Shown here: positions 44,120-52,952 of the stretch, in pieces
Layout of the letters: the number at the start of each line of letters is the position of its first letter
Numbering within the stretch: the stretch's first letter is position 1
Origin: Streptomyces luteolifulvus
GTDB taxonomy: Bacteria; Actinomycetota; Actinomycetes; Streptomycetales; Streptomycetaceae
NCBI RefSeq assembly: GCF_008806595.1
Contig: NZ_VZRB01000016.1
Span: 1 to 64,000 of the forward strand
Direction: 5' to 3'
DNA length: 64,000 bases
Notes under the pieces: generated by a model
Database searches by the model: none
The model's input: only the letters and a program-made list of their open reading frames with translations
Told to the model about the DNA's origin: nothing
Position numbers and translations under genes: made by a program

Positions 44120-45462
44120 GCGTTCACCTCCGTGCGGTCGGCCCAGGCCGTCGACCGGGCAGGGTCGAAGGGGCAGCCGCGGCCCGTGATGTGCTGCTCG
44201 TACTCCTCGCGGAAGTACTTGAGCGAGGAGAAGATCGGCGAGGCGGCACCGTCGCCGAGGGCGCAGAACGACTTGCCGTTGATGTTGTCGGCGATGTCGT
44301 TGAGCTTGTCGAGGTCGGACATGACGCCCTTGCCCGCTTCGATGTCGCGCATCAACTGCACGAGCCAGTACGTCCCTTCGCGGCAGGGTGTGCACTTGCC
44401 GCAGGACTCATGGGCGTAGAACTCGGTCCAGCGGGTGACGGCGCGCACGACGCAGGTCGTCTCGTCGAAGCACTGGAGAGCTTTTGTGCCGAGCATGGAA
44501 CCCGCGGCGCCCACTCCTTCGTAATCAAGAGGGACGTCGAGATGCTCGTCGGTGAACATCGGGGTCGAGGAGCCGCCCGGCGTCCAGAACTTGAGGCGAT
44601 GCCCGGGTCGCATTCCACCGCTCATGTCCAGGAGCTGACGGAGCGTGATGCCGAGCGGAGCCTCGTACTGGCCCGGACTGGCGACATGGCCGCTGAGCGA
44701 GTAGAGCGTGAAGCCCGGGGACTTCTCGCTGCCCATCGACCTGAACCAGTCTTTGCCCTTGTGCAGGATCGCGGGAACCGACGCGATGGACTCGACGTTG
44801 TTCACCACAGTCGGGCAGGCATAGAGGCCTGCCACAGCAGGGAAGGGGGGACGGAGCCGCGGTTGACCCCGGCGGCCTTCGAGCGAGTCGAGCAGCGCGG
44901 TCTCCTCACCGCAGATGTACGCACCCGCGCCCGCGTGCACGGTGAGCTGGAGGTCGAGCCCGCTGCCGAGGATGTTCTCGCCGAGGTAGCCCGCCGCGTA
45001 GGCCTCAGCGACGGCCGAGTGCAACCGCCGCAGCACGGGGACGACTTCACCACGCAGATAGATGAAGGCATGCGAAGACCTGATGGCGTAACACGCGATG
45101 ACGATGCCCTCGATGAGGCTGTGCGGGTTCGCGAAGAGGAGCGGGATGTCCTTGCAGGTTCCCGGCTCCGACTCGTCGGCGTTGACAACTAGATAGTGCG
45201 GCTTTCCATCCCCCTGGGGAATGAACTGCCATTTCATTCCCGTGGGGAATCCCGCGCCGCCGCGGCCGCGCAGACCGGAGTCCTTGACGTACGCGATGAG
45301 GTCGTCCGGCGACATGGCCAGCGCCTTGCGGAGTCCCTCGTACCCCTCGTGCCTTCGGTAGGCGTCCAGCGTCCAGGACTTGTCCTCGTCCCAGAAGGCC
45401 GACAGCACGGGTGCGAGCAGCTTCTCGGGGCTGGTGTCTTTGATCTCGGGTGCCAAGGTCAT
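44116..45462 (-). CDS. nuoF: NADH-quinone oxidoreductase subunit F (NADH/FMN/4Fe-4S)
   Basis: 448 aa from ATG at 45462; the stop of nuoE and this start share one base (TGATG). NADH-binding loop GLRGRGGAGFPTGMKWQF, FMN site VVNADESEPGTCKD and GAGAYICGEETALLDSLEG, and the [4Fe-4S] N3 cluster SCGKCTPCREGT with a distal Cys in NGKSFCALGDGA. It is the entry point for electrons from NADH. Length is standard. Confidence 0.97.
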   Translation of the reverse strand: MTLAPEIKDTSPEKLLAPVLSAFWDEDKSWTLDAYRRHEGYEGLRKALAMSPDDLIAYVKDSGLRGRGGAGFPTGMKWQFIPQGDGKPHYLVVNADESEPGTCKDIPLLFANPHSLIEGIVIACYAIRSSHAFIYLRGEVVPVLRRLHSAVAEAYAAGYLGENILGSGLDLQLTVHAGAGAYICGEETALLDSLEGRRGQPRLRPPFPAVAGLYACPTVVNNVESIASVPAILHKGKDWFRSMGSEKSPGFTLYSLSGHVASPGQYEAPLGITLRQLLDMSGGMRPGHRLKFWTPGGSSTPMFTDEHLDVPLDYEGVGAAGSMLGTKALQCFDETTCVVRAVTRWTEFYAHESCGKCTPCREGTYWLVQLMRDIEAGKGVMSDLDKLNDIADNINGKSFCALGDGAASPIFSSLKYFREEYEQHITGRGCPFDPARSTAWADRTEVNA

Positions 45463-46334
45463 CACTCCCCCTCCTCGGCGACAGGCCCTGCCGGGTGGGC
45501 GGGGTCGGAGGCCGATGTCTCCTCCGGCGCGTCGTGCGAGCTGAGGTGCTCGGTCGGCGACGGCTCGTGCACCGCCCTGTCCTGCGGCTCCTCGTGCGGA
45601 CCGCCGTCCCGCGGATGGACCACGCGCGCGGGTGCGGCCTCTCCCCTGGCCAGGCGGAGGCCCACCAGCGAGGCGGGTCCCGCGCTGCCGCTCGCCTCGA
45701 CGGCTCCGTCCCGCTCGTCGGGGAAGCCCGCGAGGATCCGCGAGGTCTCCTTGAAGGTGCACAGCGGCGCCCCGCGCGTGGGCTCGACCGGCCGTCCCGC
45801 GCGGAGGTCGTCGACCAGGCGTGTGGCGCTCTGCGGGGTCTGGTTGTCGAAGAACTCCCAGTTGACCATCATGACGGGCGCGAAGTCGCAGGCCGCGTTG
45901 CACTCGATGTGCTCCAGGGTGACCTTGCCGTCGTCGGTGGTCTCGCCGTTGCCGACGCCCAGGTGCTCCTGCAGGCTCTCGAAGATCGCGTCGCCGCCCA
46001 TCACCGCGCACAGCGTGTTGGTGCAGACGCCGACCTGGTAGTCACCGCCGGGCCGCCGCCGGTACATGGTGTAGAAGGTGGCGACCGCGGTGACCTCGGC
46101 CGAGGTCAGGCCGAGCACCTCCGCGCAGAACTGCATCCCGGTGCGCGAGACATGGCCCTCCTCCGACTGCACGAGATGCAGCAACGGCAGCAGGGCCGAG
46201 CGGGAGTCCGGGTAGCGGGCGATGATCTCCCGCGCGTCCGTCTCCAGCCGGGCTCGAACGTCGTCCGGGTAGGCGGGTGCGGGCAGTTCGGGCATGCCCA
46301 GGCTGACGCCCCGGTCAGAAGAACTGGTGGTCAC
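45462..46334 (-). CDS. nuoE: NADH-quinone oxidoreductase subunit E (2Fe-2S)
   Basis: 290 aa from GTG at 46334, overlapping nuoD by 4 bp (GTGA). Thioredoxin-like domain with the N1a ligands CTNTLC and CNAAC (in GVCTNTLCAVMGG and HIECNAACDFAPVMMVN). The conserved part ends near residue 210; 80 more residues are low-complexity, Pro/Glu/His-rich and probably disordered. The frame runs further upstream than 46334 but that part is antisense to nothing conserved. Confidence 0.95.
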   Translation of the reverse strand: MTTSSSDRGVSLGMPELPAPAYPDDVRARLETDAREIIARYPDSRSALLPLLHLVQSEEGHVSRTGMQFCAEVLGLTSAEVTAVATFYTMYRRRPGGDYQVGVCTNTLCAVMGGDAIFESLQEHLGVGNGETTDDGKVTLEHIECNAACDFAPVMMVNWEFFDNQTPQSATRLVDDLRAGRPVEPTRGAPLCTFKETSRILAGFPDERDGAVEASGSAGPASLVGLRLARGEAAPARVVHPRDGGPHEEPQDRAVHEPSPTEHLSSHDAPEETSASDPAHPAGPVAEEGE

Positions 46335-47653
46335 CGGTCGACGCCTCCCATCACGGGGTCGATGGACGCGACGGCGACGATGACGTCGGCGACCTGGCCG
46401 CCCTCGCACATCGCCGCCATGGCCTGCAGATTGGTGAAGGACGGGTCGCGGAAGTGGACCCGGTAGGGGCGGGTGCCGCCGTCGGACACGGCATGCACCC
46501 CGAGTTCGCCCTTGGGCGACTCGACCGCCACGTACGCCTGTCCCGGCGGGACGCGGAAGCCTTCGGTCACCAGCTTGAAGTGGTGGATCAGGGCCTCCAT
46601 GGAGGTGCCCATGATCTTCTTGATGTGGTCGAGGGAGTTGCCGAGCCCGTCGGGTCCCAGGGCAAGCTGGGCGGGCCAGGCGATCTTCTTGTCGGCGACC
46701 ATGACCGGGCCGGGCTGCAGCCGGTCCAGGCACTGCTCGACGATCCTGAGCGACTGGCGCATCTCCTCCAGACGCACCAGGAAGCGGCCGTAGGAGTCGC
46801 AGCTGTCGGCGGTCGGGACGTCGAAGTCGTACGTCTCGTAGCCGCAGTACGGCTGTGCCTTGCGCAGGTCGTGCGGCAGGCCGGCGGAGCGCAGGATCGG
46901 GCCGGTGGCGCCGAGGGCCATGCAGCCGGCCAGGTCGAGATGGCCGATCTCCTGCATACGGGCCTTGAAGATGGGGTTCCCGGTGGCGAGCTTGTCGTAC
47001 TCCGGGAGGTTCTTCTTCATCTTCTTCACGAACTCGCGGATGTGGTCCACCGCGCCGGGCGGCAGGTCCTGGGCGAGTCCGCCGGGGCGGATGTACGCGT
47101 GGTTCATCCTGAGGCCCGTGATGAGCTCGTAGATGTCGAGAATCATTTCACGATCACGGAATCCGTAGATCATGATCGTGGTGGCGCCGAGCTCCATACC
47201 GCCGGTGGCGATGCAGACCAGGTGCGAGGACATCCGGTTCAGCTCCATCAGGAGCACCCGGATGATCTCGGCCCGCTCGGTGATCTGGTCCTCGATGCCG
47301 AGGAGCTTCTCGACGGCGAGGCAGTAGGCGGTCTCGTTGAAGAAGGACGTCAGGTAGTCCATGCGCGTCACGAACGTGGTGCCCTGCGTCCATGTGCGGT
47401 ACTCGAGGTTCTTCTCGATGCCGGTGTGGAGGTAGCCGATGCCGCAGCGGGCCTCGGTGACCGTCTCGCCCTCGATCTCCAGGATCAGGCGGAGCACTCC
47501 ATGGGTGGAGGGGTGCTGCGGACCCATGTTGACGACGATGCGCTCGTCGTCGGCGCGGGCCGCGGACTGGACGACCTCGTCCCAGTCGCCACCGGTCACC
47601 GTATATACGGTGCCCTCGGTGGTCTCACGGGCCGATGCTGACTGCGTGCTCAC
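46331..47653 (-). CDS. nuoD: NADH-quinone oxidoreductase subunit D
   Basis: 440 aa, hydrogenase-large-subunit fold. Quinone-site residues: NMGPQHPSTHGVLRLILEIE (His/Thr loop), GYLHTGIEKNLEYRTWTQGT, YVAVESPKGELGVHAVSDGG and YRVHFRDPSFTNLQAM. The C-terminus VADVIVAVASIDPVMGGVDR is the family ending. GTG start overlaps nuoC (GTGA). It forms the quinone-reducing chamber with NuoB. Confidence 0.97.
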   Translation of the reverse strand: MSTQSASARETTEGTVYTVTGGDWDEVVQSAARADDERIVVNMGPQHPSTHGVLRLILEIEGETVTEARCGIGYLHTGIEKNLEYRTWTQGTTFVTRMDYLTSFFNETAYCLAVEKLLGIEDQITERAEIIRVLLMELNRMSSHLVCIATGGMELGATTIMIYGFRDREMILDIYELITGLRMNHAYIRPGGLAQDLPPGAVDHIREFVKKMKKNLPEYDKLATGNPIFKARMQEIGHLDLAGCMALGATGPILRSAGLPHDLRKAQPYCGYETYDFDVPTADSCDSYGRFLVRLEEMRQSLRIVEQCLDRLQPGPVMVADKKIAWPAQLALGPDGLGNSLDHIKKIMGTSMEALIHHFKLVTEGFRVPPGQAYVAVESPKGELGVHAVSDGGTRPYRVHFRDPSFTNLQAMAAMCEGGQVADVIVAVASIDPVMGGVDR

Positions 47654-48410
47654 GAGTACGACCTCCGCTGGTCCGGAGCCGGGATCTGGGCGCCCTTGTA
47701 CTCGACGGGGATGCCGCCGAGGGGGTAGTCCTTGCGCTGCGGGTGGCCCTGCCAGTCGTCCGGCATCATGATCCGCGTCAGCGCCGGGTGGCCGTCGAAG
47801 ACGATGCCGAAGAAGTCGTAGGTCTCGCGCTCGTGCCAGTCGTTGGTCGGGTAGACGGGGACCAGGGACGGGATGCGCGGGTCGGCGTCCGGTGCGCTGA
47901 CTTCGAGGCGGATCAGCCGGTTGTGGGTGATCGAGCGCAGGTGGTAGACGGCGTGCAGCTCGCGGCCCTTGTCCTGCGGGTAGTGGACACCGCTCACGCC
48001 GGTGCAGAGCTCGAAGCGCAGGGCGGGATCGTCGCGCAGGGTCCGGGCGACGCGCAGCAGATGCTCGCGCTCGATGTGGAAGGTCAGCTCGCCGCGGTCG
48101 ACGATCGTCTTCTCGATCGCGTTGTCGGGCAGCAGGCCCTGTTCCTCCAGGGCGCCCTCGAGTTCGTCGGCGACCTCGTCGAACCAGCCGCCGTAGGGGC
48201 GGCTCGCCGGTCCCGGGAGGCGGACCGAGCGGACCAGGCCGCCGTAGCCGGAGGTGTCGCCGCCGTTGTTGGCGCCGAACATGCCGCGCTGGACGCGGAT
48301 CTCCTCGCCGCCCTCGCCGCGCTGGCCGGGGAGGTTGGAGGCGCCGAGGTCCTTCTCGGGGTTCACCCCGTCCGCGGAACCGTTCGCGCCGTTGGTGCCG
48401 TTCGCGTCGC

Positions 48411-48414
<4 letters not shown>
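47650..48414 (-). CDS. nuoC: NADH-quinone oxidoreductase subunit C
   Basis: 254 aa from GTG at 48414. The first 60 residues are low-complexity (Gly/Asn/Glu-rich); the conserved domain follows: TFHIEREHLLRVARTLRDDP, RLEVSAPDADPRIPSLVPVY, and the signature ERETYDFFGIVFDGHPALTR ending in RKDYPLGG. NuoC and NuoD are separate proteins here, unlike the fused NuoCD of E. coli. Overlaps nuoB and nuoD by 4 bp each. Confidence 0.96.
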
Positions 48415-48965
<551 letters not shown>

Positions 48966-48979
48966 GTCCTAAATGCCCC

Positions 48980-49339
48980 TCAGTCCCATTCCAGACCGCC
49001 GCGCCGCCATACGTACGCGTACGCGACGAAGACGGTGAGCACGAAGAGCAGCATCTCCACGAGCCCGAAAACACCCAGGGCGTCGAAAGTGACGGCCCAG
49101 GGATAGAGGAAGACGATCTCGATGTCGAAGACGATGAAGAGCATCGCCGTCAGGTAGTACTTGATGGGGAAACGCCCGCCGCCGGCCGGCGTGGGGGTCG
49201 GCTCGATACCGCACTCGTAAGCCTCGAGCTTGGCCCGGTTGTACCGCTTCGGACCGATCAGCGTGGCCATGACCACGGAGAAGATCGCAAAGCCTGCCCC
49301 GAGGGCTCCCAGTACGAGGATGGGCGCATACGCGTTCAC
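48980..49339 (-). CDS. nuoA: NADH-quinone oxidoreductase subunit A
   Basis: 119 aa, three membrane helices (ILVLGALGAGFAIFSVVMAT; LVEMLLFVLTVFVAYAYVWR). The signature loop YECGIEPTPTPAGGGRFPIK with its Cys and the helix FIVFDIEIVFLYPWAV are intact. GTG start at 49339 after two GGAG-like boxes. First gene of the 14-gene operon. Confidence 0.97.
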   Translation of the reverse strand: MNAYAPILVLGALGAGFAIFSVVMATLIGPKRYNRAKLEAYECGIEPTPTPAGGGRFPIKYYLTAMLFIVFDIEIVFLYPWAVTFDALGVFGLVEMLLFVLTVFVAYAYVWRRGGLEWD

Positions 49340-49446
49340 CGCTCCTCGCTCCTCTCAGTCGGCACTGACTGCTGGCGATGATGCCTGGCTCACTTGCACC
49401 TCACCTGCCCCACGAACCCCGCTCGTCCCCGCGAAGATCGAGAACA

Positions 49447-49462
49447 TGTGAAGCAACTCACA
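49447..49462 (-). promoter_or_regulatory. Rex (NADH/NAD+ redox repressor) operator upstream of nuoA
   Basis: TGTGAAGCAACTCACA is a 16-bp dyad fitting the Streptomyces Rex operator consensus TGTGAACNNNTTCACA at 11 of 13 defined positions. It lies 108 bp upstream of nuoA. A -10-like TAAGAT on the minus strand (49479-49484) sits just upstream of it, so bound Rex would cover the start of transcription. Rex is known to control nuo in Streptomyces; the exact site is assigned here from sequence. Confidence 0.75.
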
Positions 49463-49851
49463 AGCCCAACTGCCTCGCATCTTATGCCTGCCGCTCTGTG
49501 ATCTGCGACACGGGGTATTACCGAAGCTTTGTGATCTCCACCACCCGACGAACGATCATGAACGGGAATGACCGGCGATCTTCACACAAGAAGCGTCCGA
49601 GCGATCACCAGAGGTGACATTTTTGTTCATCCGTGCAGGTAGGGGGGGCGTCTCAATATCAAGAGACTTCCGCTGCATGCAAATTGGTGCTGGACGCACC
49701 CCGCTGATACCGGACCGCGTTCACACGTCAGAGGGAGACGGGCGGGTCGATGTGGACGTGTGCACGCGTTCACGAGCGGATCCCGGTCGTGACCCAGCCG
49801 CGACCTGGCCGTGATCTCCGCGCGAGACGCGACGCCGGCCGTAATCGTTGC

Positions 49852-49865
49852 GTGACCTCCGCCAC
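49852..49865 (+). promoter_or_regulatory. Crp-type binding site upstream of the NlpC/P60 gene
   Basis: GTGACCTCCGCCAC fits the Streptomyces Crp consensus GTG-N6-GNCAC at every defined position (consensus recalled from the literature). A near match, GTGATCTCCACCAC, lies at 49531-49544. Crp in Streptomyces affects germination and wall hydrolases, which fits the downstream gene. A short degenerate motif like this can occur by chance. Confidence 0.45.
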
Positions 49866-49952
49866 ATCCCCGAGGGGGCGGGAGAGGGAGGCTTGGCCAC
49901 CGACCGCAACAAGTGGTAGGCGGAGGGCAATTAGGACGTAAGGACGAAAGGG

Positions 49953-49974
49953 CGTGATCACAGGCTTGATCACG
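49953..49974. promoter_or_regulatory. 8-bp inverted repeat upstream of the NlpC/P60 gene
   Basis: CGTGATCA and TGATCACG face each other across CAGGCT. It lies about 130 bp before the NlpC/P60 start, at a place suited to a promoter or an early leader. No known regulator is assigned. Confidence 0.5.
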
Positions 49975-50104
49975 TGAGTCCGCTTTGTCCGTTACGGCGT
50001 CAATAAAGAGTGAGGGACGGGGAATTTGGGGCTCCCATTGAGCAACTGTGGCGCACCACACGTTTCTTGAAGGTATGGAGGAGCCCCTGATACCGCTTGT
50101 ACCC

Positions 50105-50905
50105 ATGTCCCACACCGCTCACATACGAAGCCACCGGAAGCCCCGCCGCAGCGCGTCGAAAATCGCGATGCGGGCCGGAGTTGCCGGTGGCGTCCTCAGC
50201 ACCCTGGCAGTGGCCGGGGCGTCCGGCGCGGCGAACGCTGCCGAGCCGGTGACGCAGACCCTTGAACTGCCCACCCTGACGGCCGACCTGGCCGCTCAGG
50301 TCGCCCAGTCCGCGGACGCCACCCAGCAGGCCGCCGCGAACTACGAGCTTGAGGCCGAGCGTGACGCGGCCGCCGCAAAGGCCGCGAAAGAGGCCAAGGC
50401 GGACCTCGCTGTGGCGAAGAAGAAGGCGGAGGCCAAGAAGAAGGCCGCCGAGGCCGCGCGCAAGGCAGCCGCGGAGCAGGCCGTGTCGCGCTCCTCGGAG
50501 CGGACCACCCTCTCGACCTCCACCAGCACGACCGCGTCGGCCCCCGCCAGCGGCAGCGTCGGCACGGTCATCGCCTTCCTCAAGGCCCAGGTGGGCGACG
50601 CATATGTCCTGGGTGCCACCGGCCCCAGCGCGTGGGACTGCTCCAGCCTCGTCCAGGCCGCGTTCAAGCAGGTCGGTGTCGATCTGCCGCGCGTCTCGCA
50701 GGACCAGTCGATGGCCGGCACCGACGTGCCGCTGTCGAGCATCCAGGTCGGCGACATCCTCTACTGGGGTGGCAAGGGCTCCGCGTACCACGTGGGCGTG
50801 TACATCGGGAACGGTCAGTACCTGGACGCCGCCAACCCCTCCAAGGGCGTTGTCATCCAGCAGCTGTCCGGGTATCCGGCCTCGGGCGCGGTCCGCGTCC
50901 TCTGA
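50105..50905 (+). CDS. secreted NlpC/P60 peptidoglycan endopeptidase
   Basis: 266 aa from ATG at 50105 (in-frame starts at 50048 and 50075 exist and the ribosome binding site does not decide between them). Signal peptide: ASKIAMRAGVAGGVLSTLAV to about NAA-EP, residue 48. Residues about 60-125 are an Ala/Lys/Glu-rich coiled coil. The NlpC/P60 domain follows: AWDCSSLVQAAFKQVGVDLP (catalytic Cys), AYHVGVYIGNGQYLDAANPS (catalytic His). It cleaves stem-peptide bonds in peptidoglycan. Divergent from nuoA. Confidence 0.93.
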   Translation: MSHTAHIRSHRKPRRSASKIAMRAGVAGGVLSTLAVAGASGAANAAEPVTQTLELPTLTADLAAQVAQSADATQQAAANYELEAERDAAAAKAAKEAKADLAVAKKKAEAKKKAAEAARKAAAEQAVSRSSERTTLSTSTSTTASAPASGSVGTVIAFLKAQVGDAYVLGATGPSAWDCSSLVQAAFKQVGVDLPRVSQDQSMAGTDVPLSSIQVGDILYWGGKGSAYHVGVYIGNGQYLDAANPSKGVVIQQLSGYPASGAVRVL

Positions 50906-50921
50906 GCCGTACGACTCGCCG

Positions 50922-50956
50922 GAAGGGCCGCAGCCGCTCGGGGGCAGCGGCCCTTC
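50922..50956 (+). terminator. stem-loop after the NlpC/P60 gene
   Basis: GAAGGGCCGC (50922-50931) pairs with GCGGCCCTTC (50947-50956), 10 bp perfect, with an AGCCGCTCGGGGGCA loop. It begins 16 bp after the stop codon. Confidence 0.85.
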
Positions 50957-50964
50957 GGGCTCAT

Positions 50965-51036
50965 TCCCGGCCGGGCTTCGGGTTCGTGTCCCGGCCTGGC
51001 TTCGGGTTCATGTCCCGGCCGGGCTTCCGGCTCATC
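50965..51036. repeat. three 24-bp tandem repeats between convergent genes
   Basis: Three units of 24 bp beginning TCCCGGCCGGGCTTCGGGTT (50965, 50989, 51013). Unit 2 has one change in the first half; unit 3 has three. The third unit contains the stop codon of the FAD oxidoreductase gene. Each unit has a small CCGGCCGG dyad. Confidence 0.85.
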
Positions 51037-52843
51037 CCAAGTCGAAGGTGTTGGGCAGGCCCAGCCGGTAGCGCACCTCGTCGATCCGTTTCAGGGGTTC
51101 CATCTCCGGCGGGCGGTAGAGCTCCTGGACGCGACACCGCTCGGCGTCCGAATTATCCGCATCCAGCAGCGCGTTGACGGCCCGGCGCGCGGACTCGTTG
51201 GCGCCCTCCATCGTCGCGAGGTCCACATCGGTGCGGACGTAGTCGCCCGCGAGGAAGAAGTTGGGAACCCGGGTGGCCGCCGAAGGCCGGTTGTAGAGCG
51301 TGCCCGTGGGGTGGATGAGGAGCTGTTCGCGGTTCTGCGGGTCGGGGCCGCCGAGGCCCGTCACCGCCGGGTCCATGAACCAGCCGAGACGGTCGTCGTC
51401 CGTGAGCGTCGTCTTGCCGGCGTCGTTCAGGCCGTCCTTCAGCTGGGCCCAGAGCTCGGCGACGACCTCCTCCTTGGTGCACTCCTTGGCCGTCTTGCCG
51501 TACAGGATGCCGGGCCTGTCCCACTCGGAGATGATCGCGGACAGACAGTCGCGGGCCCGCCCGTCGCCGTAGTCGCGTGAAAAGTCCCGTACGTCCCAGA
51601 ACTGGGCCTGTCCGACGCCCGTCACCGACCAGGGTGAGTCGAGGCAGTTGATGTGGCCGTGCACGACGGGCGTGGGTGTGCGCAGGTAGAACATCACGCC
51701 GGTCATCCAGTCCGTCCGCAGGGCGTCACAGCGCGCGAGCTGCGGGTCGGCCGCGCGCAGGGCCCGCCCCCAGGTCGTACGCGCGTGCTCGACGGGCAGC
51801 GCACAGACGTAGTGATCGGCCGTGACCGTGCGCTCCTGGCCGCCGTCGGGGGCGGACACCCGTACGCCGGTCACCCGCCCGCCCTCGTACAGCACCTCGC
51901 GCACCTGGGCGCCGAGGACGAACTCGACACCGAGGGAGCGCAGATACGTCTCCCAGGGATCGATCCACGCCTCGTTCGTGGGGGCGTTGAGGACCCGGTC
52001 GATGTCGGCGTCACCGTCCAGGCCGCGGCCGAGCACGCCCCAGAGGATGAGGGCCTCGATGATGATCCGGCCGACCGTTCTCGTCGACGCCACCTCCGCG
52101 CGGGTGGCGACGAGATTGCGGGTCTGGCCGATGCCGAGAAGCGTCCGGTACTCCTCGCTCATCTCCTCCGCCCGGATGAAGTCCCACCACGACACCTTCT
52201 CCCACTGGCCCTCGCGGCGGGCGTCGCAGCTCGTGAGGTGGACGAGGACCCGGTCGGCGAAGTAGGCCGCCTCGTGGGCCGGCAGGCGGGTGCCCAGGTC
52301 CAGGACGGACAGGATCTGGTCGCGGATCCAGGACAGAGTGAGGAAGCCGGGGGCGGGCGGGCTCGTGACACGGCGCAGGGGGACGTGCAGGTCCGGGCGG
52401 CCCGAGTCGCGCGCGAACAACTCCTCGGTGCCGTTGCGGAGGTTGTCGTGGACGCCGTTCGCGTTGCCGGGGAAGGGGATGCGGCGCATCGTGTCCGGCA
52501 GGTTCCGGTAGAAGCCGGGGAAGAAGCGGAAGCCGTGCTCGGCGGGAAGGGGCCCCCGGCCGCCGGCCGCCGTGCCGGGGACGTCCATCGAGCGGGCCTT
52601 GCCGCCGAGGGTGTCGTAGTACTCGTAGACGGTGACGCCGTAGCCGCGTTCGGCGAGTTCATGGGCGGCGCTGAGGCCCGAGACACCGCCGCCGAGCACG
52701 GCGACACGTCTGCCGGAGGCGGCACTCGCGCCTCCGGCAGGCCATAAGGCGAGGGTGCCCGCCACTCCCCCGGCACCCGCGAGGAAGGATCTGCGGGTGC
52801 GGCCGGTGCGGTCCTGGGGCTGCTCGGTGTGTTCTGTTGTCAT
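51032..52843 (-). CDS. Tat-exported FAD-dependent oxidoreductase (amine-oxidase/desaturase fold)
   Basis: 603 aa. Tat signal GRTRRSFLAGAGGVAGTLAL (residues 14-33) with cleavage near ASA-AS. The FAD-binding Rossmann motif is VAVLGGGVSGLSAAHELAER, followed by YEYYDTLGGKARSM; the C-terminal flavin contact is PNFFLAGDYVRTDVDLATME followed by GANESARRAVNALL. The middle resembles hydroxysqualene dehydroxylase or phytoene-desaturase-like enzymes (HGFRFFPGFYRNLPDTMRRI). Substrate unknown; export of an FAD enzyme by Tat suggests an envelope or extracellular substrate. Confidence 0.85.
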   Translation of the reverse strand: MTTEHTEQPQDRTGRTRRSFLAGAGGVAGTLALWPAGGASAASGRRVAVLGGGVSGLSAAHELAERGYGVTVYEYYDTLGGKARSMDVPGTAAGGRGPLPAEHGFRFFPGFYRNLPDTMRRIPFPGNANGVHDNLRNGTEELFARDSGRPDLHVPLRRVTSPPAPGFLTLSWIRDQILSVLDLGTRLPAHEAAYFADRVLVHLTSCDARREGQWEKVSWWDFIRAEEMSEEYRTLLGIGQTRNLVATRAEVASTRTVGRIIIEALILWGVLGRGLDGDADIDRVLNAPTNEAWIDPWETYLRSLGVEFVLGAQVREVLYEGGRVTGVRVSAPDGGQERTVTADHYVCALPVEHARTTWGRALRAADPQLARCDALRTDWMTGVMFYLRTPTPVVHGHINCLDSPWSVTGVGQAQFWDVRDFSRDYGDGRARDCLSAIISEWDRPGILYGKTAKECTKEEVVAELWAQLKDGLNDAGKTTLTDDDRLGWFMDPAVTGLGGPDPQNREQLLIHPTGTLYNRPSAATRVPNFFLAGDYVRTDVDLATMEGANESARRAVNALLDADNSDAERCRVQELYRPPEMEPLKRIDEVRYRLGLPNTFDLG

Positions 52844-52952
52844 GAGTACCGGAGGGTAGGGAGGGGCGGCGGAGGCCGGAACCCCGTTTCCCGGCCACCC
52901 ACAGCACCCTCACAAACCCGGCGGATTCAGGGGCACCTGCCGCCGTCGGCGC

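Larger units (their letters stand above)
49340..50104. other. 765-bp regulatory region between nuoA and the NlpC/P60 gene
   Basis: No gene on either strand: the frames crossing it lack codon bias. It is visibly AT-richer than its surroundings. It holds the Rex operator at 49447, two further Rex-like sequences (49710-49725 and 49759-49774, TGTGCACGCGTTCACG), a Crp-type site at 49852-49865 and the dyad CGTGATCA-N6-TGATCACG at 49953-49974. Promoters of the nuo operon and of the divergent NlpC/P60 gene both lie here. Confidence 0.7.

Noticed and set aside
50000..50791. 263-aa minus-strand frame opposite the NlpC/P60 gene
   Set aside because: Shadow of a gene with a signal peptide, coiled coil and catalytic Cys/His on +.
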